From Zygnema cylindricum (lineage: Eukaryota; Streptophyta; Zygnematophyceae; Zygnematales; Zygnemataceae), in contig JBBHKE010002255.1 in the NCBI GenBank assembly GCA_037447655.1, positions 185,703 through 213,936 of the forward strand: a stretch of DNA of 28,234 nt, in the 5' to 3' direction. Of the stretch, positions 20,000 to 27,806 are shown one piece after another; position 1 is the stretch's first letter, and each line of letters opens with the position of its first letter. The position numbers were made by a program, and so were the translations under genes. The notes below the pieces were generated by a model that worked only from the letters and a program-made list of their open reading frames with translations, was not told the origin of the DNA and did no database searches.

Positions 20000-22346
20000 G
20001 TCCACGTTTTTCTTTTCGATTGAATTGTATTTTTTTGTTGGAATCATAAAACAATAGACCGTCTGTAATTTTTATTCATTTTGTAGCTTTTTTAAGTTTC
20101 TTGCGTTTTACACTAACTTATTTACTCTTCTTATCATTTACTCTTTATTGTAGTCTAGTTGCCACTCATAAAATGGAATTTCAAGTAAGTTTAATATTTG
20201 TCGAAAGAAAAGTTATACACGAAGCTTATAATTCATAATTTATGATGCCATTATAGAGTATGCTACTCCTTAAACACAATAATAACATAACTTTATTCAT
20301 GTGATTTTTTGACTTGCTAACAGAGTCCAGAAGATTTGGATCTTGATGGAGAAACTGGATATGAAGGACTTCTTGATTATATATTGTCGAATAACGAAAA
20401 AGAGGTAAATGAAAACAACAGATTGTTATTTTAGTACATGTGAGAGAAGTAACATCCAAATTGTGAAGTCTTAAATGTACAATTTTGTAGTTAATTTGTA
20501 AGCGTCCCCGTAAGCCATATTTTTTAACAGTGTAGGTAATCCTTAATATCTACTCGTCTGAAATAATTGACGTCAGTATTCGTTAAGTTCTTCGTTTATT
20601 GCTTTTTGTCTGCCTTCTCCTACTCTTCTTCTCAAAGTCTTTTGTAATCAAGGACCAGTTTCTAACAAGAGAAGAAGTCATCTTCTTAATACTTTCTTTT
20701 CTTTATTGAAGGAAACATGGTGTTTATACGTTTGGTCTAATAATGGAAATGGATGGTACTTGCAGGAATCTTTTGAAGAATTTTTTTCGGAAAAGGACGG
20801 AAGTGGCTCGTTCGAGGAAACAATGGGTTATGCTGAAGGACGGAAAAAAACTTCACAAAAAAACGACAAAGAGCGGATTCTTACGGAAAACTATGACATG
20901 AAACACGAGGAAACAAATGTTTGTTTGAATCCTCGAACTCGGAGAAATTTGATTGGGAGCTCAAGGAAAATAACCGGAGCGGTGAAAAATAATTTTAATA
21001 CAAGGGGAGAAGGTTATGGCCCGTTGGAGGCTGGAAATGAAGAGGGAGAGAATGAAGGGAGAGGAAGTGGAGGAAAAAGGGATGAACGGAGAGAGAAAGA
21101 TGTACCGGAAAGACTACAAGGGATAGAAAAAAATCAATTTCAAGAGGAAGGTGGTGTAGAGAGAGGCAAACACATTTATCTGGTTAAGAAAAAGTTTTCG
21201 TGTAATGATATCTTGAGGGGAATTGGGATAGAGGAAGCAAAGAAAAGGAAGAAGGACTGTGTGGGAGAGGGAGAAACGAAAATGAATATGGAGGGAGAGA
21301 GAGAATTTAAGAAGGAGAGGTCGAAAGATAGACAAAGGGAGGACGAAAAAACGGAGAAGGAGATAGAGCGGTGGACTTGGGCTAAAGAGAATTGGGAGGG
21401 GAAGAGGCAGGAGTTGAAAAGAGAGAAAGAGGAGTATATGAGGGAGAGGCAGGAGTGGGAGAGAAACATGAGGGTGAAATGTACGAAGGAGAAGGAGAAT
21501 TTAGAGAGGTCGCGTGAGGATTTCGAAAGAGAGAAAGAGGGATTTATAAGGGAGAGGGAGGAGTGGGAGAGCGAGAAGCAGAGGTTGAATATAGATCTAG
21601 AGAGGTTAAGAGAGAGGAAGAGGGAGTGGGAAAATGTGAAGGAGACGGAGGAGGAATTCTATAGAGTGAAAGCCGAATTCACGAGGGAGAGAGAAGAGTG
21701 GGAGAGAAAGGAGCAGAGGAGAGAGACAGAGCTAAAGAGGCTAAGAGAGAAGGAGAGAGGAAGGGAGAGGGAGGAAAATGTGACGGGGATGGAGGAGGTA
21801 TTCAAAAGAGAGAAATCGGTGTGTGAGTGGGAGAAAGAGGAGAGGGGAAGGGACATACAGCTAGAGAGTGTAAGAGAGAGGGAGAGGATGGAGGAGGACA
21901 AGCGGGCGGAGGAGGAGAAGAAGGTAAAGGAGGATGAGGAGGTGGAAGTGGAAGTGGAGAAGGAGGAAGGGTTGGAGAAAGAAATGGGGACGGAGGAGGA
22001 GAAGGATATGGAGAAAGTAATGAGCATGGAAAGGGAGGAGAAGAGGAGAGAGGTAGAGCTAGAGAGGGTGAGAGAGGGGGAGAGAGAGGGAGAGAGGAAG
22101 GACAATGTGAAGGAGATGGAGGAGGATAAGCAGGCGGAGGAGGAGGAGAAGGTGAAGGAGGACGTGAAGGAGGAGGAAAATTTAGAGAAAGAAATGAGGA
22201 CAGCGGAGGAGGAGGAGGAGGAGAAGGAGAGGAGAAGAGATGGAGAAAGTAATGAGCATGAAGAGGGACGAGTGGAGGAGGGCGTTAGAGCTAGAGAGAG
22301 TAAGAGAGTGGGAGAGGAAGGAAAATGTGCAGAAGATGGAGGATAA
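19889..22346 (+). CDS. gene 2: uncharacterised charged repeat protein (as read, frame breaks near the end)
   Basis: Coding join: 19889-19999, 20324-20404, 20712-22346, all phase 0, about 608 aa as read. The ATG is the first Met after an in-frame TAA at 19853. I do not recognise the family. The first 64 residues look like a small globular helical domain. A short segment with ETWCLYVWSNNGNGWYLQ follows, then a long Glu/Lys/Arg region probably forming a single alpha-helix or coiled coil. This contains tandem repeats of about 47-48 aa with a REREEWE core. The stop at 22344 follows an indel; the ancestral frame resumes at about 22240. Nuclear location is suggested by basic runs and the EAR-like tail, as inference only. 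Confidence 0.65.
20154..20184 (+). other. possible 31-nt alternative exon in gene 2 intron 1
   Basis: The upstream side is a near-ideal acceptor: CACTAACTT branch-like motif, a long pyrimidine tract and TTGTAG ending at 20153. The downstream side is an optimal donor, CAA followed by GTAAGT at 20185. Included after exon 1, it brings an in-frame TAA after five codons. It also holds ATGGAATTTCAA, whose frame joins exon 2 correctly, so it could start a shorter protein. Confidence 0.4.
20324..20404 (+). CDS. gene 2 coding exon 2
   Basis: 27 codons, SPEDLDLDGETGYEGLLDYI and onward, an acidic start followed by a helix. Acceptor TTGCTAACAG ends at 20323; donor GAG followed by GTAAAT at 20405. Phase 0 at both ends, so it joins exons 1 and 3 without frame change. 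Confidence 0.65.
20712..22346 (+). CDS. gene 2 exon 3: purine-rich repeat region
   Basis: Acceptor CTTTATTGAAG ends at 20711. After about 20 aromatic and Gly/Asn-rich residues the exon is extremely purine-rich on the coding strand and encodes mainly Glu, Lys and Arg. Repeat units start near 21519, 21661 and 21801. Further units carry the EKVMSM motif. The long open frames on the opposite strand here are complements of this bias, not genes. The final residues before TGA (from about 22240) are the next repeat read in the wrong frame. Confidence 0.65.
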   Translation, partial: ETWCLYVWSNNGNGWYLQESFEEFFSEKDGSGSFEETMGYAEGRKKTSQKNDKERILTENYDMKHEETNVCLNPRTRRNLIGSSRKITGAVKNNFNTRGEGYGPLEAGNEEGENEGRGSGGKRDERREKDVPERLQGIEKNQFQEEGGVERGKHIYLVKKKFSCNDILRGIGIEEAKKRKKDCVGEGETKMNMEGEREFKKERSKDRQREDEKTEKEIERWTWAKENWEGKRQELKREKEEYMRERQEWERNMRVKCTKEKENLERSREDFEREKEGFIREREEWESEKQRLNIDLERLRERKREWENVKETEEEFYRVKAEFTREREEWERKEQRRETELKRLREKERGREREENVTGMEEVFKREKSVCEWEKEERGRDIQLESVRERERMEEDKRAEEEKKVKEDEEVEVEVEKEEGLEKEMGTEEEKDMEKVMSMEREEKRREVELERVREGEREGERKDNVKEMEEDKQAEEEEKVKEDVKEEENLEKEMRTAEEEEEEKERRRDGESNEHEEGRVEEGVRARESKRVGEEGKCAEDGG

Positions 22347-22815
22347 GCAGGCGGAGGAGGAGGAGAAGGTGAAAGAGGATGAGATGGAGGTGGAGGTGGA
22401 GAAGGAGGAAGAGTTGGGAAAAGTAATGGGGATGGAGGAGGTGGAGGAGAAGGAGAGGAAGCAGAAGGAGGAGAACAAGGAAGAGAAGGAGAAGGAGAAC
22501 GAAGTCGGGGAAAACCAAGATAAGGAGAAAGCGGGGGAGAGAGAAAATAAGGAGGAGGAGGAGGAGGATGAAGTGAAGAGGAAAGGCAAGGAGGAGGAGA
22601 GGGTAAAAGGAGAAAGCCCTTTTTTTAATTTATTTTCTGAAGTAAATTTAGCTCCTGCTCCTCCTCCTACAAATGGTACAAACAGAATAAAATCACTTTT
22701 TGGATTTCCCTCTCTCGAACTAGAATTGGGAACTAACCATCAACTTGGTCTTACATTGGAAAAAGACATAGAAAAAAAAAACGACGTAGAAAAAAAAAAC
22801 GATGTAGAAAAATAA
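22240..22815 (+). CDS. gene 2: continuation in the shifted frame, with EAR-like tail
   Basis: This frame restores the repeat seen upstream: MEKVMSM at 22240 matches MEKVMSM at 22008, but 232 bp (3n+1) away. After more Glu/Lys sequence it leaves low complexity at about 22618, giving SPFFNLFSEVNLAPAPPP and later SLELELG and LGLTL. Both of the latter fit the plant EAR repression pattern LxLxL. TAA at 22813 ends it. It is more likely the displaced C-terminus of gene 2 than an independent gene. Confidence 0.45.
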   Translation: MEKVMSMKRDEWRRALELERVREWERKENVQKMEDKQAEEEEKVKEDEMEVEVEKEEELGKVMGMEEVEEKERKQKEENKEEKEKENEVGENQDKEKAGERENKEEEEEDEVKRKGKEEERVKGESPFFNLFSEVNLAPAPPPTNGTNRIKSLFGFPSLELELGTNHQLGLTLEKDIEKKNDVEKKNDVEK

Positions 22816-22836
22816 ATAGGAAAGGAGGAGGAGAAG

Positions 22837-23196
22837 ATGTCGGATAATAGTAACTTAGGAAGAAATGAGTTCTCATTTCATTTGCCTCGAGTGTCCGTTG
22901 GTGAGGATGGTCATCCCATAAGAGAGGAAAAAAAGTTTATAAATTTTTTGAACTTGCCCGACCTCAACGAATCTTTTTTGGATATTGACTCCAAGTTAAT
23001 GAAAACTGAGGAAGTCGGAAATGTCGATTTGAGAAACCTCGGACCTAAATTTTTTAAAGAAGTCGATGAGGAGTCGGAGGTGGATTCACATCATCTCAAA
23101 AATGAAAATTTGCCTAAATTTAGGAACATACCATCGGAAACTGTCCTTTTGCAAAAATCAAATGACCTCGAGAATGAAGAAGTAGAAGTCGATTAG
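22837..23196 (+). CDS. gene 2: tail beyond the stop, or a separate small ORF
   Basis: A 119-codon frame from an ATG, in the same frame as 22240-22815, and open from directly after that stop. The composition is ordinary protein, not GA-biased. It contains FLNLPDLNESF, again close to LxLxL/DLN EAR motifs. The shared frame and motif type suggest one original protein interrupted by a single TAA. Alternatives are a small weak-donor intron (for example GT at 22748 to AG at 22819, which keeps frame) or a second cistron. Confidence 0.4.
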   Translation: MSDNSNLGRNEFSFHLPRVSVGEDGHPIREEKKFINFLNLPDLNESFLDIDSKLMKTEEVGNVDLRNLGPKFFKEVDEESEVDSHHLKNENLPKFRNIPSETVLLQKSNDLENEEVEVD

Positions 23197-24205
23197 TGGA
23201 AAAGTCAAAAATGAGTCAGATGGGCTTATTAGTAACTCGACCATCTCAAACAATAGTGTAAGATACTAACTATAGTTGCATAAATTGTTACATAATTAGA
23301 ACGGCTACTTGATTCGACGAGAATCGAGTGAGATACTTGTCCTTTTAGCAAAACACTTGTAAAATCAATTGTTGTGTGCTTTTGGTTTTTTCAATTTCTT
23401 TTGGCTGGAAGTTTGGAAGTTCTAAAATTGAATAATTAAAAGAGGGTCAATGAATGAAAAAAAACAACATAAAACATAACTCCAAAATTCATATAATTGC
23501 CATCTCTCACTCTCTACATGAGAATCCAGAGTAATGTTAAATAATCCCAATAAGGTTGTTTATTAGTCCTATATTTTCACCCTTTTCATTCTTCTGTTAG
23601 GACTGGGAGGAGATCGATTCATTTATCAAACCTTATTTGATTAGGGAAATCATCATATTCACCTAATGTATTCTTATTCGCATTTCTTTGTCTTTTTGAG
23701 CGGTTCCACTTCCAACTCACAGATCCACTCTCAAGCTACCATCATATCCAACGGTAGAAATTCCTTTATATGTACTTTCTAGGAGTCAATATTTGTACTT
23801 CCTAATAACCAACATGCATAGGCTAGAGCTGATCCACACATAAAAAGTTGTATGAAGAAAATAGCACACAATTTCTAAAGCTAGAATAACCCAACATTTC
23901 CAAGTTTATTCGCTTCCTTTGTAAGTTTTTTCAATTTCGCTACGGTTTACCTTTTCTTTTATTCCTTCTTTTTGTTGTTTTCCTCTCATGGTTTACCATC
24001 TCTTTTTCTCGATAAAGTAAATTTTACTCTTTTCAACATTGAAGATTACATGATTCACCAAAAAAACGATTTAACTTAAATTGAAAGACTATAACAAACC
24101 TATATTTCTGTAACATTGATTTTTTAAGCAAAATTATAAAAAAAGGAGCATCACAATCGGTTGAAGTCCACATATCATTAATTGGCCCAATGGATCTCCC
24201 ATAGA
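23197..24205. other. AT-rich 3' flank of gene 2
   Basis: About 1 kb of AT-rich DNA that should include the gene 2 3' UTR. No coding frame, clear repeat or RNA gene was seen. Confidence 0.5.
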
Positions 24206-24766
24206 ACTTCTCTTTCTTTACCGTCCTTTTCTTTAGTTTTATTTTCTTGCTTTCCTTTTCCTTTTTATTTTCTTCTTTTCTTTTTCTTCTCTTTCTTCTT
24301 GGCCTCTCTTCTTTTTTCACTTATCCTTTTCTTTTGCTTTCTTTTTTTATTATTTTCTCCTTCCCTTTCCTCTCTTCTGTTTTCTCTTCTCTTCTTTTCT
24401 CTTCTCTCATATCTCTCCTCTCCTCTCCCCTCACCTCTCTCCTCTCCTCTTCCCCTCCCCTCCTCTTGTACACTCCTCTAGTCCTCTACTCTAATCTCCT
24501 CTCCTCTCCCCTCCCATCTTTTCCTCTCCCCTCTTTCTTCCCTCCCCTCCTCTTCTCTCTTCCTCTTCTTTCTCTCCTCTCCCTCTTCCCCTCTCTTCCT
24601 CCCCTCCCCTCCCCTCTCCCCCCCTCCCCTCCCCCTTCCCTCCCACCCCCTCCTCCCCCTCCTCTCCTCCTCTCCTTCTCCTTTCCCCACCCTCCTCCCC
24701 TCCTTCTCCTTCATTTCTTTTCCTTTCTTTTCTTTTTTTTTCTTTTTTCTCTTTTGCTTTATTTAT
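24206..24766. repeat. polypyrimidine tract of about 550 bp
   Basis: Almost pure C/T on the + strand, changing from TTTCTTCC-type to CTCCTCTCCC and CCCTCCC-type runs and back. Open frames here on either strand reflect composition and are not genes. Such tracts can form intramolecular triplexes (H-DNA). It begins just downstream of gene 2's own GA-rich exon, in the opposite strand bias. Confidence 0.9.
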
Positions 24767-25090
24767 TCCGCCGCATGGAAGGACAGTGACGAGAGTGAAA
24801 ACACTGATCAATATTGTTCCAATAACACTCATCGCAATGAAAGAACTTTGGTAAGAAAGTGTGACGTTAAACTCCTTTCCTTTCCTTTGCTTTTCGTTCT
24901 TTTTCTTTTCTTTCCTTTCCTTTTCTTTTCATTTCTTCTCTTTTCTTTTGTTTTGTTTATTCCACCACATGGAGAATAGTGACAATAGTCAGTAAACCGA
25001 CGAGAGTGAAAATAGTGATCGATATTATGCCAATAACACTCACATAGCAATAAAAAGTCTTTTGTAAAAATGTAGGATGGTAAACCTTTT
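24762..25090. repeat. diverged direct duplication, 194-bp offset
   Basis: Unit A starts TTTATTCCGCCGCATGGA at 24762 and unit B starts TTTATTCCACCACATGGA at 24956. Both continue with GACGAGAGTGAAAA, a GATC(A/G)ATATT core and CCAATAACACTCA. Each unit is preceded by a T/C-rich run. Unit B has a small internal insertion. This looks like one local duplication that has since diverged. Confidence 0.75.
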
Positions 25091-25210
25091 GAGAACATGG
25101 GAACAAATAAAAAGAAAGGAAAAGAAACCAAAACGAACACGAGAGTACACAAACTCAAAAAAAATAAAAAAAAATGGGAAAGAAACTAACACACAGAAAA
25201 TGACAAAGTA

Positions 25211-25305
25211 CTTAAACTTATAAATGGTAAACCCCACACTTCGAGAGGGAGAGGGAGAGGGAGAGGGAGAGGCTTAAAACTAATAAATGGTAAACCCCAC
25301 TCTTC
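25211..25305. repeat. GAGAGG array between 32-bp direct repeats
   Basis: A GAGAGG hexamer array at about 25243-25272 lies between near-identical direct repeats at 25211-25242 and 25273-25305. Each repeat contains TAAATGGTAAACCCCAC. This suggests duplication around the array, or an array expanded inside a duplicated unit. Confidence 0.8.
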
Positions 25306-25925
25306 AATGACCAAAAGTTTGCCTAAAAACAACGAATCAAAATAACAAAAGGAAAAAGAAGGAAAGTTGTAAAAAAGGAAGGGAAGTTTCTTACAACTGT
25401 TACACACTAATTGAGAGAAACAAAAAAAATAAAATGTAAGAAAAATAAATGTCTACAGAGGAATACATACCCTTCGTGTTTTGGCAATTTGACTTGAAGT
25501 TACATTTTGCATTTTTTTCAGTTTAATCTCAAAGAGTACAGGCCAATACTTCCCTGTGACTGCAAAAAAAAAAAAAAACACAACACCCAAACATTTTGAA
25601 AAAAAACGTGTCGAAAAACTTTGAAAACCCAAAAATACAGCGAATCAAACGTTTTCCAGAAAAATGTGTGAAACTTTTAGAACCAAAAAGATACGGATAC
25701 ATATATTGATGCTCACACCATTTCCTCTCGAGGCATGAAAATTAAACGAGGTTCACACATAATTAGCGACTAAACCGTGAACCGTGATGCTTACCATTAC
25801 CGCTTACATTCACATGATGGCATCATAGAATTATATATACTATACTGAACCTTGCGTTTTTCGCACGCGCGAGCACAGTGATTGGGGCCACACCGTTCCC
25901 GTCTCCCGTTTTCTCCGCGAGACCG
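25306..25925. other. A-rich intergenic DNA
   Basis: A-rich on the + strand, with homopolymer A runs near 25565 and 25593. A short GC-rich patch lies at 25860-25925 (CGCACGCGCGAGC). No gene or repeat family was recognised. Confidence 0.5.
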
Positions 25926-26000
25926 TATGTTTAGGGTTATTTTATTTCTGTCTTGTTTTTGTTTTATTAAAAAAACAAAAAAGAAATGACCCTAAACATA
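25926..26000. repeat. 75-bp foldback with TATGTTTAGGGT ends
   Basis: TATGTTTAGGGT at 25926-25937 pairs exactly with ACCCTAAACATA at 25989-26000. The inside also pairs imperfectly (CTTGTTTTTGTTTT against AAAAAAACAAAAAAG). The result is a nearly continuous stem with a tiny loop. It could be a small MITE or a hairpin-RNA source. TTTAGGG is also the plant telomere unit, but it occurs once per arm here. Confidence 0.65.
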
Positions 26001-26250
26001 TAAACCCTATTGGGATACCCTATTACTGCATGTGGGACACGTTACGTTACGGTCTGTGGACCGTCCCACACGTTTCGCATAACTACTGGGGCTTGTAGGG
26101 AACCTAGGCTGTACTATACTATACATACAGTACAGCTATACTGTAGAACTATATATACCGGAGATGTAGATCGGCGATAAAGAACTACGACATTGCGTCA
26201 CATAAAAAACAACACAATACGACCATAACATAACCCCAGGTCACATAATA

Positions 26251-26340
26251 TAGCGTAACGTAACGTAACTGGCGTGATACAGCGTAACGTGACGTAACGT
26301 GAAGTAACATAACATCACGGAAAATGCTGTAACGTGATGG
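26251..26340. repeat. CGTAA pentamer cluster
   Basis: CGTAACGTAACGTAAC, then GCGTAACGTGACGTAACGTG and looser GTAAC units. Reverse-complement units GTTACGTTACGG occur at 26041-26052, about 200 bp upstream, giving an inverted arrangement. No function is evident. Confidence 0.75.
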
Positions 26341-27060
26341 AATGTAATTTAACATATTCATCTTTGTTTGACTTTTGTCTGAAAAACGTACCAAAAAGTC
26401 GCTTCGAACTCTTTTCCCAGGCAATCCCGTTCAAAACATCAATGGACCTCTGTTTCACCATCCTCCCAAGAGCGGCATGAACACAAAGCCCGCCAAAAAC
26501 CCTAAACTCGAAACGATAAAAAATTTAACAAAAACAAAGGCATTTTCCCACTCGTAATTTGATCAAAACTACAGTCTCTAACGTCTTTAGAACTTTATTC
26601 GTAAGGCCAAAGATAACTACAACTATAAATAATCATTTATCAAAAACGATGTTTGTTCAAAAAAGACAAATATGAGAAAAATATGAAGGTGATTTACTGT
26701 ATCCACTTACCCCATTGGCCTTGTTTTGAGCGATATCCCTGGTTTACACACCAATTAAACCCAAAATCAGTTACATATATAATTATATCTACACAGTTAC
26801 TACAAGGTTTAAAGGGAGAACAAAACAATCTAAAAAAAGAAAAAAAGGGAGTGAGAGGCAAGTAGTGGGAAAAGACAACCAAAAGGCAAAAGCTAAAGAA
26901 AGAAAATGCAACAAATATAAATCTTAAAAGGTAAAAAGGGGAAAAATAATTAGAAGGAAACCTTAATCCACTGAGAAGAATCCATCCTGTGACGCGACCG
27001 GTCTGAGGGGAAATTTCGGCTATACAGTCCGTCTGTAAAATTTAAGCGGAAAAAGGAGAG
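26341..27060. other. intergenic DNA without recognised features
   Basis: AT-rich and A-biased on the + strand. The short open frames here show no protein-like composition that I recognise. Confidence 0.45.
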
Positions 27061-27180
27061 GGAGAGAGGAGAATGAGGGAAAAGGACAGAGCAATGGAGC
27101 GTGAGGGAGATGCAGAGAGAGAGAGAGGACATGAGAGAGGGAAGGGCGGTGGAGAAAGCGAAGGGAGAGAGCATGGAAAA
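27056..27180. repeat. GA-rich low-complexity tract
   Basis: GAGA, GGGAGA and GAGGGA runs on the + strand, including GAGAGAGAGAGAGG at about 27115. Predicted frames on both strands are products of this composition. Confidence 0.8.
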
Positions 27181-27199
27181 ACGAAGCAGAAACACAGGG

Positions 27200-27284
27200 C
27201 ATACATGTACATAACATACGCATACACAAACGCATTCGCATACGCATACGCATACCCACACATACACATACACATACACATCAT
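27200..27284. repeat. CATACG/CATACA hexamer array
   Basis: GCATAC units (about 27216-27255, with variants) pass into ACATAC/CACATA units to 27282. It is a compound hexanucleotide microsatellite. Confidence 0.85.
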
Positions 27285-27559
27285 CTACTTCTAGCTCAGA
27301 CAGAAACTGTGCTCTACTGTTTGTCATAATCAATAAAATAGAAAATAAGGAAAAAGAGGAAAGACAAATCGACTCTGTCAAGAAAAAAGAGATAAATATT
27401 TTGACATTACCTGCCAAACGTTTGCTAATACTTTGTTCCCAACGAACTCCAATTCGTTCAATTCTCGAACAGACGCAGAGCCGTCCTTCACTTCAATCCG
27501 AGAGACAGCTGAAATATTTCAAAGTCCCAAAACAATATTGAAAAAATATAACGAATCAG

Positions 27560-27806
27560 AATTTAAAGACAAATCACGAATAAAACAGGAACCCAGATTC
27601 AAACAGGAGTCAAGTTATACAAAGGGGATCAAGAATTAAAAGAAAATCAAGAAAGCAGTCAAGACTCGAAAGAAATCAGGATTTCCATACAAAGAAATCA
27701 AAATTTAAAAAGGAATAACGATTAACAACATAGTTAAATGTCAAAAATTGAGATTTACAACCGAGTAAAGATTTAGAAACGGATTAAAGATCTGAAACAG
27801 AATCAA
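27560..27806. repeat. degenerate 19-bp tandem repeat
   Basis: The clearest units are at 27751-27768, 27769-27787 and 27788-27806 (AGATTTAGAAACGGATTAA, AGATCTGAAACAGAATCAA), with period 18-19 bp. Upstream, from about 27560, the ATTCAAACAGGAGTCAAG-like pattern recurs with more decay. The short frame at 27433-27639 overlaps it, and its repetitive Lys/Gln residues come from the repeat. Confidence 0.6.

Noticed and set aside
21114-22589. Several Ser/Leu/Phe-rich open frames on the minus strand
   Set aside because: They are complements of the GA-rich exon of gene 2. Absence of stops follows from the purine bias and the residues are low-complexity.
24033-24832. Open frames on both strands over the CT tract
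   Set aside because: Their proteins are only Leu/Ser/Phe/Pro on one strand and Lys/Arg/Glu/Gly on the other, as expected from a two-base tract.
25921-26010. Telomeric repeat array suggested by TTTAGGG and CCCTAAA
   Set aside because: The units occur singly, one per hairpin arm and a few scattered elsewhere, and never in tandem.
26950-27417. 155-codon minus-strand open frame with a Cys/Val run
   Set aside because: The Cys/Val/Tyr run is the CATACA/CATACG array translated, and the rest overlaps the GA tract.
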